NCBI GenBank assembly: GCA_947593615.1
Contig: CANQDR010000002.1
Coordinates: 1 to 64,000 of the forward strand
Source of the DNA: an uncultured Clostridia bacterium
GTDB taxonomy: Bacteria; Bacillota; Clostridia; Oscillospirales; Acutalibacteraceae
Direction of reading: 5' to 3'
DNA length: 64,000 bases
The translations under genes and the position numbers were made by a program. Each line of letters opens with the position of its first letter. The stretch's first letter is position 1. This document shows positions 1 through 8,833 of this stretch, piece by piece. The notes below the pieces were generated by a model, which was not told where the DNA came from, did not search any database, and worked only from the letters and a program-made list of their open reading frames with translations.

Positions 1-182
1 GCCGACTATATCAATGCTTTTTTATCAACCGGCCAAGTTTTCTAATTTTGTAACACATCATTGACAAACCTACATTAATTCAAATTTTTATTAAAAAATA
101 TGCGGCATTAAGCCATGAATTTTATGAAAAAGGGTGAATAATCGCTTTATTTCGGGCAAAACTAACGATAAAACATTGTCTG

Positions 183-203
183 TTTAGTTTGATTTAGTTT
201 GAT
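183..203. repeat. tandem 10-bp repeat TTTAGTTTGA upstream of the first gene
   Basis: Two head-to-tail copies of TTTAGTTTGA lie about 35 bases before the start of the small secreted protein. No other gene is nearby, so they may be regulator half-sites or simply low-complexity promoter DNA. The rest of 1-237 is AT-rich and holds nothing else I can name. Confidence 0.35.
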
Positions 204-237
204 CAGCAGTTAGTATAAAAATAAAAAGGATGATGAA

Positions 238-558
238 ATGAAAAGGCTTGTTTGTATTACGGGTATTATTCTTATAAGCTGTTTGTTTACTGGAATGTTA
301 TTTGCTCCTTCATCTTCTGCGGAAATACAAAATACGGTTGAGTCAAGCACCGTAAGCGGCGTACAGGATGAAGTTTTTGTGCTTAAATCTGAAAACAACA
401 GAATTGTTGTGTATAAAAAAGGAGAAAACTCTCCGTATATAACTACCGATACGCTTACAGACAGTTTGCCTAAAGGCGATGTTATGAGGCTCAAAGAGGG
501 AATAGAGGTAAAAGGTAAAGCACAACTGCGAAAATCGCTTGAAGATTATTGCAGCTAA
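238..558 (+). CDS. small secreted protein with BofC-like C-terminal domain
   Basis: A 106-residue protein with an N-terminal signal sequence: a basic start, a hydrophobic run to about residue 22, then an Ala/Ser-rich segment (SSSAE) that could be a cleavage site. The mature part has the pattern VFVLKSENNRIVVYKKG, a later LPKGD and a closing LEDY. This resembles the short domain found in Clostridia proteins annotated BofC C-terminal, which act at or outside the membrane in sporulation signalling. That assignment is from family memory and is moderate. The start at 238 follows an AAAGGATG ribosome site. It stands alone ahead of the fatty-acid operon, with about 200 bases between them, and probably has its own promoter. 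Its partner and precise role are not shown by the sequence. Confidence 0.6.
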   Translation: MKRLVCITGIILISCLFTGMLFAPSSSAEIQNTVESSTVSGVQDEVFVLKSENNRIVVYKKGENSPYITTDTLTDSLPKGDVMRLKEGIEVKGKAQLRKSLEDYCS

Positions 559-609
559 GATAAATACGAAAGTTTTGATTAGGTAATTCCAAAAAGTTGA
601 GCATATATA

Positions 610-669
610 TTGACTTTTAAGGTCTTTTGAGGTAGTATTAATTTGATTTACTATGTTATTAAAATCAAA
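610..669 (+). promoter_or_regulatory. candidate sigma-A promoter and operator of the fab-acc operon
   Basis: TTGACT at 610-615 and TAGTAT at 633-638 are 17 bases apart. Just downstream, TTTGAT (642-647) and ATCAAA (664-669) form an inverted repeat with a 16-base spacer. Fatty-acid operons of Firmicutes are often controlled by FabT or FapR; TTTGA/TCAAA half-sites recall FabT, but the spacing is wider than the usual site, so the regulator is only a guess. Confidence 0.45.
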
Positions 670-764
670 GAACTGTGTTTTTCGAGTTTTATTAAAATGA
701 TGAAATCTTGCAAAACAGTTTAGCCGAAAAACCGCAGTATCTTGCAGAAAAGAGGAATGTACAT

Positions 765-1715
765 ATGATTTCTACCGTAATAGACCAGTCGCTCGGCCTT
801 GAATTTCCGATATTTCAGGGAGGCATGGCGTGGGTAGCCGACGCATATCTCGCATCAGGCGTTTCAAACGCAGGAGGCTTGGGTCTGATTGCAGCCATGA
901 ACTCAAACGGGGAACAGCTCAGAGCGGAGATCCGCAAGTGCAAAGAGCTTACAGACAAACCTTTCGGTGTTAACATTATGCTTATGAGTCCTTATGCTTC
1001 AGAGGTTGCCGAAGTGGTGATTGAAGAGGGCATCAAGGTTGTTACCACAGGTGCAGGAAATCCCGGAAAATATATGGAGAAGTGGCTTGAAGCAGGAATT
1101 AAGGTTATTCCTGTAGTTCCGAGCGTTGCTCTTGCAAGAAAAATGGAAAAGAACGGCGCATTTGCAGTTATTGCAGAGGGCGGAGAATCAGGCGGTCATG
1201 TCGGCGACCTTACCACAATGGCGCTCGTGCCTCAGGTTGTTGACGCGGTTTCAATCCCCGTAATCGCCGCAGGCGGTATTGCAGACGGCAGACAGATTGC
1301 GGCGGCATTTATGCTCGGCGCAGTAGGCGTACAGGTAGGCACAAGATTTCTCGTAGCAGAGGAATGTACAATTTCTCAGGAATATAAAAATAAAATTTTA
1401 AAGGCTAAGGATATAGATACGGTTGTAACGGGCAAAAGACTCGGTCATCCGGTTCGTTCAATTCGCAACGCATTCACACGCGAGTATTCAAAAGCTGAAT
1501 ATAATTCATCGGAATTTTCAGATGAAGAGCTTGAAAAAATGGGAATAGGCACAGTAAGACTTGCTGTAAGAGAGGGCGATGTTTCAAACGGAACAGTTCT
1601 TGCGGGTCAGGTTGCCGCTATGGTAAAAAAGGAACAGCCTGCACGCGAGATGATAGTTGAAATGTTTACACAGGCTGAAGAAGTATTGAATGGAGCGACA
1701 AAATGGGTAAAATAG
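765..1715 (+). CDS. fabK: enoyl-[acyl-carrier-protein] reductase, FMN-dependent FabK type
   Basis: FabK carries out the last reduction of each elongation cycle, turning trans-2-enoyl-ACP into acyl-ACP with FMN and NAD(P)H in the cytoplasm. The 316-residue product fits the family (about 318). It is a nitronate-monooxygenase-like TIM barrel: PIFQGGMAWV near the N-terminus, GLGLIAA, GGESGGHVG in the middle, and AAGGIADGRQIAAA plus VQVGTRFL for phosphate and flavin binding. The frame is open from 708, but ATG 765 has an AGAGG site 9 bases upstream and gives the standard N-terminus ISTVIDQSLGLEFPIFQGG, so I chose it. It heads the operon and overlaps fabD by 13 bases, implying coupled translation. 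FabK replaces FabI in many Firmicutes and gives triclosan resistance. Confidence 0.95.
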   Translation: MISTVIDQSLGLEFPIFQGGMAWVADAYLASGVSNAGGLGLIAAMNSNGEQLRAEIRKCKELTDKPFGVNIMLMSPYASEVAEVVIEEGIKVVTTGAGNPGKYMEKWLEAGIKVIPVVPSVALARKMEKNGAFAVIAEGGESGGHVGDLTTMALVPQVVDAVSIPVIAAGGIADGRQIAAAFMLGAVGVQVGTRFLVAEECTISQEYKNKILKAKDIDTVVTGKRLGHPVRSIRNAFTREYSKAEYNSSEFSDEELEKMGIGTVRLAVREGDVSNGTVLAGQVAAMVKKEQPAREMIVEMFTQAEEVLNGATKWVK

Positions 1716-2605
1716 CATTCATATTCTCAGGTCAGGGCGCACAGTACAGCGGAATGGGCAAGCAGCTTTATGATTCTTCCACTGCCGCAAAGGCTGTTTA
1801 TGATATGGCAGATTCTGTCAGACCGAACACTTCAACACAGTGCTTTGAGGGTACAGCCGAAGAGCTATGCAAAACGGTAAATACTCAGCCGTGCGTTTTT
1901 ACAGCTGACCTTGCGGCGGCATACGCATTGCTTGAAAAGGAAATTAAGCCCGATTGTGTGGCAGGCTTTTCGCTCGGAGAAATTGCCGCTCTTGCCTTTT
2001 CTAAAATGATTTCAGATGAGGAGGCCTTTAAGCTTGTTTGCAAAAGAGGCGAGCTTATGGACAAGGCGGCAAATGAAAATCCCGGCGCAATGGCGGCAGT
2101 AATGAAGATTACTCCTCAGCAGGTTGAGGAGATATGCAAAAAATTTAAAAAAACATATCCCGTAAACTACAATTCGCCTGCACAGACAGTTGTTGCAACA
2201 ACAAGCGAAAATGCAGACGCTTTCTGTGAGGCCGTAAAAAATGCCGGAGGCAGGGCAAAGCTTCTTGCCGTAAGCGGAGCGTTTCATTCGCCGTTTATGT
2301 CAGAAGCCGCCGAGGGACTTGCAGAATATATGAAGAATATTGATTTTTCAGCTCCTGAAATAACAATATATTCCGACTATACGGCTCAGCCGTATGAAGG
2401 AGATTACAAGGCGCTTGTAAAGGCTCAGGTTGAAAACCCCGTAAGATGGCAGACAATTGTTGAAAATATGATTAAAGACGGCGTAGATACATTTATTGAA
2501 GTCGGCGTAGGAAAAACTCTTACGGGTCTTGTTAAGAGAATAAACGCGGATGTAAAAGCGTTTAAAGTTGAAACTCCGTCCGATATTGACGCGCTTGAGC
2601 TTTAA
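1703..2605 (+). CDS. fabD: malonyl-CoA:ACP transacylase
   Basis: FabD moves the malonyl group from malonyl-CoA to acyl carrier protein, supplying two-carbon units. The 300-residue protein begins with the family hallmark FIFSGQGAQYSGMG. It carries the nucleophile elbow GFSLGEIAAL (GxSxG; the serine is the acyl carrier) and the AFHSPFM motif with the catalytic histidine. The glutamine of GQGAQ and a conserved arginine normally position the malonyl carboxylate. It begins inside the end of fabK and is followed 44 bases later by fabG. Nothing unusual is seen; its length and motifs are standard. Confidence 0.96.
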   Translation: MGKIAFIFSGQGAQYSGMGKQLYDSSTAAKAVYDMADSVRPNTSTQCFEGTAEELCKTVNTQPCVFTADLAAAYALLEKEIKPDCVAGFSLGEIAALAFSKMISDEEAFKLVCKRGELMDKAANENPGAMAAVMKITPQQVEEICKKFKKTYPVNYNSPAQTVVATTSENADAFCEAVKNAGGRAKLLAVSGAFHSPFMSEAAEGLAEYMKNIDFSAPEITIYSDYTAQPYEGDYKALVKAQVENPVRWQTIVENMIKDGVDTFIEVGVGKTLTGLVKRINADVKAFKVETPSDIDALEL

Positions 2606-2649
2606 ATTTCATACATATATTTATTTTTGAACATAATTCGGAGGTTTTT

Positions 2650-3393
2650 ATGAATTTTGAAAATAAAACAGCCGTTATCACGGGCGGCTCACGAGGAATA
2701 GGTCTTGCGATCGCGACAAAGCTTGCTAAAGGCGGTGCAAACATAGCAATTCTCTATGTAGGCGATGAAAGCGAGGGCATAAAGGCTAAAGAGGAGCTTT
2801 TGCAGTACGGCACCAAGGTTGAACAGTATTTTTGCGATGTGTCCGATTTTGAGGCGTCAAAGCAGGCTGTTGACAAGGTAATCGAAGATTTCGGCGGAAT
2901 AGATATTCTTGTAAACAATGCAGGAATCACACGCGACAAGCTCGTTCTTAATATGGATGAAAAGGATTTTGACGCTGTTATCGGCGTAAACCTAAAAGGC
3001 ACATTCAATATGATCAAGCACACCTACAAGCATTTTATGAAGAAGCGTTACGGCAGAATTGTAAGCACATCTTCAATCGTAGGTATTATCGGCAACGCAG
3101 GTCAGGCTAACTATTCGGCGTCAAAGGCAGGCATAATCGGTCTGACAAAGTCGGTAGCGAAGGAGCTTGCAGGCAGAGGCGTAACAGTTAATGCGGTTGC
3201 TCCCGGATATATCGGCACAGATATGACAAACGTATTGTCAGACAAGGTAAAAGACGCAATGAAAGCACAAATTCCCGCAAAGCGTATCGGCACACCCGAA
3301 GACGTTGCGGATGTAGTTGCATTCCTCTGCTCTGATGAAGCTGCCTATGTAACAGGCGAGGTAATCAGGGTTGACGGCGGACTTGCAATGTAA
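2650..3393 (+). CDS. fabG: 3-oxoacyl-[acyl-carrier-protein] reductase
   Basis: FabG reduces 3-oxoacyl-ACP to 3-hydroxyacyl-ACP with NADPH. The 247-residue product is a classical short-chain dehydrogenase: TGGSRGIGLAIA cofactor loop at about residues 11-22, NNAG at about 88-91, a catalytic serine in the STSSIVG stretch and YSASK at about 155-159, ending in VDGGLAM as FabG proteins do. An AATTCGGAGG ribosome site precedes ATG 2650. It lies between fabD and fabF in the operon. A second SDR at 26202-26939 is a paralog outside the operon. Confidence 0.95.
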   Translation: MNFENKTAVITGGSRGIGLAIATKLAKGGANIAILYVGDESEGIKAKEELLQYGTKVEQYFCDVSDFEASKQAVDKVIEDFGGIDILVNNAGITRDKLVLNMDEKDFDAVIGVNLKGTFNMIKHTYKHFMKKRYGRIVSTSSIVGIIGNAGQANYSASKAGIIGLTKSVAKELAGRGVTVNAVAPGYIGTDMTNVLSDKVKDAMKAQIPAKRIGTPEDVADVVAFLCSDEAAYVTGEVIRVDGGLAM

Positions 3394-3406
3394 TTCGGAG
3401 GTTAAT

Positions 3407-4636
3407 ATGAGCAGAAGAGTAGTAGTAACAGGCTTGGGTGCAGTCAGCCCGGTAGGTAATGACGTTCCTACAATGTGGAAAAATCTTGTTGACGGAGTTT
3501 GCGGTATAGAAACGATTACCGAATTTGATACAAGCGAGTTAAAGGTTCATATTGCAGGTACTGTAAAGAATTTTGAGCCTGAAAAATATATAGAAAAAAA
3601 GGAAATAAGAAAGCTTGATTTGTACTCGCAGTATGCAATTGCTGCTGCACAGGAGGCTGTTGACGACAGCGGAATTATCGGAAACATTGACGAGAACCGT
3701 TTCGGCGTTTACATAGGCGCAGGTATCGGCGGACTTCGTACATTTGTTAAAAATACCGTTGCAATGGAAAACGGCGGCGCAAAAAAGGTTTCTCCGTTCT
3801 TTATTCCTATGATGATAGGCAACATTGCCACCGGAAATGTCGCTATACGCTTCAAAGCAAAGGGCGCTTCACTTTCTGTTATGAGCGCGTGTGCAACAGG
3901 CACAAACTCAATCGGAGAGGCATTCCATGCAGTTAAGGACGGTTATGTTGACGCAGTTATCGCAGGCGGTACGGAAGCAGTCATTTCGCCTCTTACAATA
4001 GCAGGCTTCCAGAATATCAAGGCACTTTCCACAAACCCAGACCCAAAAACAGCTTCACGTCCGTTTGACAAGGACCGCGACGGATTTATTATGGGCGAGG
4101 GCGCAGGTATGCTTATTATTGAGGAATACGAGCACGCCAAGGCGAGAGGTGCAAAAATTTACGCTGAATTCTGCGGTTACGGCAACACCTGTGACGCTCA
4201 TCACGTTACAGCTCCCGATCCCGAGGGCGCAGGACTTGCAAGAGCAATCGAAATTGCTTTTAAAGAGGCTGAAGTTGCTGATGACGCTGAAATATACATC
4301 AATGCACACGGAACAAGCACACACTTAAACGACCTTACCGAAACTATGGCTATAAAAACGGCTTTAGGCGAAAAGGCTTATGATGTAAACATCAGCTCAA
4401 CAAAGTCTATGACAGGCCATATGCTCGGTGCAACAGGCGCAGTTGAAGCAATTGCGGCTATAATGGCATTAAAGGACGGAATTATTCCTCCTACAATCAA
4501 TCTTGACGAGCCTGACGAAGAGCTTGATCTCAACTATACCCCCAAAAAGGCAGTTAAGCGCAATATAAATGTTGCGGCATCAACGAATCTCGGATTCGGC
4601 GGTCACGATGCCTGCGTAGTATTTAAGAAGATTTAA
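3407..4636 (+). CDS. fabF: 3-oxoacyl-[acyl-carrier-protein] synthase II
   Basis: FabF condenses acyl-ACP with malonyl-ACP and elongates the chain. At 409 residues the length is typical. The catalytic Cys-His-His set is visible: SACATGTNSIGEA with the active cysteine, NAHGTST with the first histidine and STKSMTGHMLGATG with the second, then the C-terminal GFGGHDACVVF. The frame opens earlier, at TTG 3371 inside fabG, but ATG 3407 has TCGGAGG 7 bases upstream and starts with SRRVVVTGLG, the normal N-terminus. No fabH or acpP lies in this operon, so priming enzymes must be elsewhere. Confidence 0.96.
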   Translation: MSRRVVVTGLGAVSPVGNDVPTMWKNLVDGVCGIETITEFDTSELKVHIAGTVKNFEPEKYIEKKEIRKLDLYSQYAIAAAQEAVDDSGIIGNIDENRFGVYIGAGIGGLRTFVKNTVAMENGGAKKVSPFFIPMMIGNIATGNVAIRFKAKGASLSVMSACATGTNSIGEAFHAVKDGYVDAVIAGGTEAVISPLTIAGFQNIKALSTNPDPKTASRPFDKDRDGFIMGEGAGMLIIEEYEHAKARGAKIYAEFCGYGNTCDAHHVTAPDPEGAGLARAIEIAFKEAEVADDAEIYINAHGTSTHLNDLTETMAIKTALGEKAYDVNISSTKSMTGHMLGATGAVEAIAAIMALKDGIIPPTINLDEPDEELDLNYTPKKAVKRNINVAASTNLGFGGHDACVVFKKI

Positions 4637-4654
4637 TCAGGAAAGGGCGTTATT

Positions 4655-5110
4655 ATGTATAGTTTAGACGAAGTCAAAGAGTTTATTTCAGTTCTTGAGG
4701 AGTCATCACTTTCTGTGCTTGAAATACAGAGAGAGGACGGCTCAAAAATACATCTTGAAAAGCCACAGCAGATTGTAAGTACAATTCCCGTTGCTAACGG
4801 CGCTGCTGTTCCTGCTGTACCGGTTATGCCGTCTGCCGCTGCTCCTGAGGTTGCTGCGGCTTCCGCTCAGGACAGCGGAAAAACAATAAATGCTCCTATC
4901 GTAGGAGTTTTCTATGCTGCTCCCTCACCTGAAAGCGAGCCTTACGTATCTGTCGGCAAACAGGTTAAAAAAGGCGATACAGTATGTATTATTGAAGCAA
5001 TGAAGTGTATGAATGAAATTCAGGCTGAAGAGGACGGCGAAATCACGGCCGTTCTTGCAAATGACGGCGAGCTTGTTGAGTACGGTCAGCCTTTGTTTAA
5101 GATAAAATAA
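4655..5110 (+). CDS. accB: biotin carboxyl carrier protein of acetyl-CoA carboxylase
   Basis: AccB carries biotin between the carboxylase and transferase parts of acetyl-CoA carboxylase, which makes malonyl-CoA. The 151-residue protein has an N-terminal helix-forming part (about 1-40), an Ala/Pro-rich mobile linker (about 45-80) and a C-terminal biotinyl domain. That domain carries IEAMKCMNEI; the lysine of EAMKCMN is the biotinylation site. It begins 18 bases after fabF behind GGAAAGGGCG. It works with accC, accD and accA downstream, so the whole enzyme is encoded in this operon. Confidence 0.96.
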   Translation: MYSLDEVKEFISVLEESSLSVLEIQREDGSKIHLEKPQQIVSTIPVANGAAVPAVPVMPSAAAPEVAAASAQDSGKTINAPIVGVFYAAPSPESEPYVSVGKQVKKGDTVCIIEAMKCMNEIQAEEDGEITAVLANDGELVEYGQPLFKIK

Positions 5111-5199
5111 TTACTTAATATTTCTAGCCATAAACTATTATAGCAATCACTTGAATGATAAGCACTTGTATGTGTGCAGGCTGAAAACAGGAGATTATT

Positions 5200-5619
5200 A
5201 TGAATCAGGAAGAAATCAAACAGATATTACCGCACCGCGACAATATGCTTCTTGTTGAAGAGGCTGAAAGCGTTGACGAAAACACTGCAAAGGGCAGATA
5301 TACCATAAAAGGTGACGAATTCTTTTTGCAGGGACATTTTCCGGGCAATCCCGTTGTTCCGGGAGTTATTCTCTGTGAAATGATGGGACAGGCAAGCTGC
5401 TGCCTGCTTGCAGATAAGGTCAAAAACTGCACGCCGTACTTTACAAAGATGAATAACGTAAAGTTTAAAAATCCCGTAAAACCGGGAGATACGCTCGAAA
5501 GTGTGTGTACCCTTACAAAAAGCAGAGGCGCTTTTTATTTTATTGACGCAAAAGGATACGTTGACGGCAAGCTTTGTGTAAGTGCCGAGCTTTCGTTTGC
5601 TTTGATTGAAAATAAGTAA
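5200..5619 (+). CDS. fabZ: 3-hydroxyacyl-[acyl-carrier-protein] dehydratase
   Basis: FabZ removes water from 3-hydroxyacyl-ACP to give the enoyl-ACP that FabK reduces. The 139-residue hot-dog-fold protein starts with the family pattern ILPHRDNMLLVEEA and has the active-site segment GHFPGNPVVPGVILCEMMGQ, with its catalytic histidine and glutamate. A CAGGAGA ribosome site precedes ATG 5200. The 90-base gap before it contains no other gene. It lies between accB and accC, a common order in Clostridia. Confidence 0.96.
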   Translation: MNQEEIKQILPHRDNMLLVEEAESVDENTAKGRYTIKGDEFFLQGHFPGNPVVPGVILCEMMGQASCCLLADKVKNCTPYFTKMNNVKFKNPVKPGDTLESVCTLTKSRGAFYFIDAKGYVDGKLCVSAELSFALIENK

Positions 5620-5654
5620 TTTATTTAATGCAATAATCTTATGGAAGTGAAGAA

Positions 5655-7019
5655 ATGTTTTCTAAAATTCTGATTGCAAACCGCGGAGAAATTGCAGTAA
5701 GAATCATTCGTGCGTGCCGTGAAATGGGCATTGCAACGGTTGCAATTTATTCTGAGGCAGACAAGGATGCAATGCACGTTCAGCTTTCTGACGAAAGCTA
5801 TTGCGTAGGAGGCAGTAGAGTTGCCGACAGCTACCTTAATATGCCTGCCATACTTACGGTTGCGGTTGAGAGCGGAGCGCAGGCAATTCATCCAGGCTAC
5901 GGGCTTTTGTCGGAAAATGCAAAGTTTGTTTCGCTTTGTGAGCAGTGCAATATAAATTTCATAGGCCCGACTTCAGATATGATTAAACTTCTCGGCGACA
6001 AGGACAATGCGCGCAAAACTATGCGTGCGGCAGGCGTTCCCGTAACTCCTGGATGCGATATTGTTGAAGATGTTGAGCAGGCAAAATCAGAGGCGGAAAA
6101 AATCGGATTCCCTCTGCTTATCAAGGCTCGTTCAGGCGGCGGCGGAAGGGGAATACGCAGAGTTGATTCAATAGAGCAGTTTGAAGAAGCTTTTCTTTCA
6201 GCTTCCGCAGAGGCTGAGTCTGCATTTGGCGACGGCGCATGCTACATAGAGAAGTTTATTCATCCGGTAAAGCACATTGAAATGCAGCTTCTTTGTGATA
6301 AATACGGCAACATAATTTGTCTTGGAGAAAGAGAATGTTCCGTTCAGCGCAAAAATCAGAAAATTATTGAAGAAAGTCCCAGTCCTGCTCTTGATGAAAA
6401 GACGCGCAAAGAGATGATGATTGCCGCAGTCAAGGCGGCAAAGGCAGTCAACTACGTCAATGCGGGTACGGTTGAATTTCTGCTTGATAAAAACAATAAT
6501 TTTTATTTTATGGAAATGAACACAAGACTTCAGGTTGAACACGGTGTTACCGAGATGGTAACGGGTCTTGACATTGTTCAGTGGCAGATCAGAATTGCCG
6601 CGGGTGCAAAGCTTTCACGCACTCAGGACAGCATTTTTACTCACGGAAACGTTATTGAATGCAGAATTAATGCCGAAAACCCCGAAAAGGGATTCCGCCC
6701 GAGCTGCGGAAGAATCAAAAGACTTCATACTCCGGGCGGTTCATTTGTTCGTTTTGACACGGCTGTTTTTCAGGATTATTTTGTTCCGCCATATTACGAC
6801 TCGATGATAGGCAAACTGATTGTTCAGGCAAGAAGCAGGGCGGAAGCAATACGCAAAATGAAAATGGCTCTTTCCGAGCTTACAATTGACGGCATAGAAA
6901 TCAACCGTGATCTGCTTGCCGAAATTTTGTCAGACGAACAATTTGTCAGCGGAGAATATACAACAGACTTTATGGCTGAGTTCGAAGAAAAAAGACGTAC
7001 TGAATCGGAAAACAATTGA
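5655..7019 (+). CDS. accC: biotin carboxylase subunit of acetyl-CoA carboxylase
   Basis: AccC uses ATP and bicarbonate to carboxylate the biotin on AccB. The 454-residue protein shows the whole fold: N-terminal FSKILIANRGEIAVRIIRACRE, HPGYGLLSENA, the ATP-grasp glycine loop SGGGGRGIRRV, ERECSVQRKNQKIIEE with catalytic residues, and EMNTRLQVEHGVTEMVTG with metal ligands. A GAAGTGAAGAA site precedes ATG 5655. Length matches the family (about 450). It is followed 49 bases later by accD. Confidence 0.96.
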   Translation: MFSKILIANRGEIAVRIIRACREMGIATVAIYSEADKDAMHVQLSDESYCVGGSRVADSYLNMPAILTVAVESGAQAIHPGYGLLSENAKFVSLCEQCNINFIGPTSDMIKLLGDKDNARKTMRAAGVPVTPGCDIVEDVEQAKSEAEKIGFPLLIKARSGGGGRGIRRVDSIEQFEEAFLSASAEAESAFGDGACYIEKFIHPVKHIEMQLLCDKYGNIICLGERECSVQRKNQKIIEESPSPALDEKTRKEMMIAAVKAAKAVNYVNAGTVEFLLDKNNNFYFMEMNTRLQVEHGVTEMVTGLDIVQWQIRIAAGAKLSRTQDSIFTHGNVIECRINAENPEKGFRPSCGRIKRLHTPGGSFVRFDTAVFQDYFVPPYYDSMIGKLIVQARSRAEAIRKMKMALSELTIDGIEINRDLLAEILSDEQFVSGEYTTDFMAEFEEKRRTESENN

Positions 7020-7068
7020 AGCATACAACGGTTAGATAATAATCGACATTAATCAGGTAAGAAAGGCT

Positions 7069-7947
7069 ATGGAATTTGATATGGATTTATTTTCTTTCAG
7101 AAAACCAAAAAATGAACTTGAGTCCCAGCCCGATGAACAGCAAAACAAACCTTTTATTCCGGAAGAAATGTGGATAAAGTGTCCAAAATGCAATACAATG
7201 CTTCTTACTACCGATATGGAAGAAAATCTGCGTATCTGCACGAAGTGCAATCATCATTTCAGAATGAACGCAAAGCAGAGAATTAATATGTTTGCCGACG
7301 AAGAAACCTTTTGCGAGCATGATGCTGAAATGACAAGCACAAATATTCTTGATTTTCCCGGATATGATAATAAGCTTGAAAAGGCAAAACAAAGCGGCGG
7401 TAAAGAATCTGTTATAAGCGGCACGTGCAAAATCGGCGGAATTGATTCTGTCTTGTGCGTTATGGACCCTGATTTTATGATGGGAAGTATGGGAACGGTA
7501 ACAGGCGAGAAAATTACCCGTGCTTTTGAGTATGCAACAGACAAAAAACTTCCTATTATTGTATGCACTGTTTCAGGCGGTGCAAGAATGCAGGAGGGCA
7601 TAATGTCGCTTATGCAGATGGCAAAAACTTCGGGCGCAGTAAAACGCCACAGCGACGAAGGACTTTTGTATATAACGATTCTCACCGACCCCACAACAGG
7701 CGGAGTTACGGCGTCGTTTGCCATGGAGGGAGATATAATTCTGGCTGAGCCCGATACATTGGTCGCTTTTGCAGGACCGAGAGTTATTGAACAGACGATG
7801 CGCCAGAAATTGCCGAAAGATTTCCAGACATCTGAATTTGTTTTACAAAAGGGATTTATTGACGCAGTTGTCAGCAGAGATAATTTAAAAGCTACAGTTA
7901 TAAAACTGCTTAAAATACACGGATACGGCAATAAGGAGGCGAAGTAA
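7069..7947 (+). CDS. accD: acetyl-CoA carboxylase carboxyltransferase beta subunit
   Basis: AccD with AccA transfers the carboxyl group from biotin to acetyl-CoA. The 292-residue protein has the expected N-terminal zinc ribbon, CPKCNTMLLTTDMEENLRIC followed by a second CxxC pair. The crotonase-like core carries VVCTVSGGARMQEG, with the oxyanion glycines written here as VCTVSGGARMQEG, and LTDPTTGGVTASFA. ATG 7069 lies behind AAGAAAGG; ATG 7081 in the same frame is a less likely alternative. Its stop codon overlaps the first base of accA, so the two subunits are translationally coupled, as expected for a 2:2 complex. Confidence 0.95.
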   Translation: MEFDMDLFSFRKPKNELESQPDEQQNKPFIPEEMWIKCPKCNTMLLTTDMEENLRICTKCNHHFRMNAKQRINMFADEETFCEHDAEMTSTNILDFPGYDNKLEKAKQSGGKESVISGTCKIGGIDSVLCVMDPDFMMGSMGTVTGEKITRAFEYATDKKLPIIVCTVSGGARMQEGIMSLMQMAKTSGAVKRHSDEGLLYITILTDPTTGGVTASFAMEGDIILAEPDTLVAFAGPRVIEQTMRQKLPKDFQTSEFVLQKGFIDAVVSRDNLKATVIKLLKIHGYGNKEAK

Positions 7948-8729
7948 TGACAGCTTATGAAAAGGTTACGGCGGCACGTGATGCCAATAAGCTGACGGCT
8001 GTTGATTACATTGCCAATATGTTTGGCGACAGCTTTATTGAGCTTCACGGAGACCGTAGATTTGCAGATGACAAGGCAGTAGTAGCCGGTCTTGCTATGC
8101 TTTATGATATGCCTGTTACGGTAATAGGGCTTGAGAAGGGCAGAAACACAAAGGAGCGTATGGAGCGCAATTTTGGTCAGGCTCATCCCGAGGGCTACCG
8201 CAAGGCGTTAAGACTTATGAAGCAGGCGGAAAAGTTCCGCCGTCCCGTGCTGTGTTTTGTTGACACAAGCGGCGCGTTCTGCGGAATCGGCGCAGAGGAA
8301 CGCGGACAGGGTCAGGCTATTGCTGAAAATCTTATGGAAATGATGACATTAAAAACTCCCGTGCTCACTATTCTGATTGGTGAGGGAGGAAGCGGCGGTG
8401 CTCTCGCGCTTGCCGTCGCAGACGAAGTGTGGATGCTTGAGAATTCAGTGTATTCGGTAATTTCTCCCGAAGGCTGTGCGTCAATCCTCTGGAAAGACAG
8501 TTCAAAAGCTGCTCAGGCGGCTGAGGCTCTTAAAATGACGGCTCAGGATTTGTTTGATTTGGGCGTAATCGAGCGTATTATACGCCAGCCAAAGGCTGAC
8601 GACAAGGCTATGTTTGAAAGCCTTAAACTGCTTGTAAGCCGAACATTTGAAAAAAACCTCTCATTGTCGGACGAAGAGCTGACTTCAGCACGATATGAAA
8701 GGTTCAGAAAAATTGGCAGACCGGTTTAG
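7947..8729 (+). CDS. accA: acetyl-CoA carboxylase carboxyltransferase alpha subunit
   Basis: AccA is the partner of AccD. The 260-residue form is typical of Firmicutes, shorter than the 319-residue enterobacterial type. Motifs include FIELHGDRRFADDKAVVAG, GFGQAHPEGYRKALRLM-like NFGQAHPEGYRKA, VDTSGAFCGIGAEERGQG and IGEGGSGGALALAVADEVWM, which bind CoA and carboxybiotin. GAGGCGAAGTAATG provides its ribosome site inside accD. It is the last gene of the operon and is followed by a strong hairpin terminator. Confidence 0.95.
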   Translation: MTAYEKVTAARDANKLTAVDYIANMFGDSFIELHGDRRFADDKAVVAGLAMLYDMPVTVIGLEKGRNTKERMERNFGQAHPEGYRKALRLMKQAEKFRRPVLCFVDTSGAFCGIGAEERGQGQAIAENLMEMMTLKTPVLTILIGEGGSGGALALAVADEVWMLENSVYSVISPEGCASILWKDSSKAAQAAEALKMTAQDLFDLGVIERIIRQPKADDKAMFESLKLLVSRTFEKNLSLSDEELTSARYERFRKIGRPV

Positions 8730-8785
8730 AGTATGCCAACGATAAGCTGAACGATAAATTATAAAACGAAAATACGAAAATGCAG

Positions 8786-8818
8786 AACCCCCGTGAAGTT
8801 TTTAACTTCACGGGGGTT
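8786..8818. terminator. strong hairpin between convergent accA and zinc-ribbon gene
   Basis: A perfect 15-base-pair stem (AACCCCCGTGAAGTT and its complement) with a TTT loop. It lies between the end of accA (+) and the end of the minus-strand gene at 8834-9928. U-rich tails are modest on both sides, so it most likely stops transcription from both directions. Confidence 0.85.
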
Positions 8819-8833
8819 AGTATTATAATGCTT

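Noticed and set aside
7254..8186. 310-codon minus-strand frame antisense to accD and accA
   Set aside because: Lies wholly inside two clear genes with strong motifs; composition is an antisense shadow.
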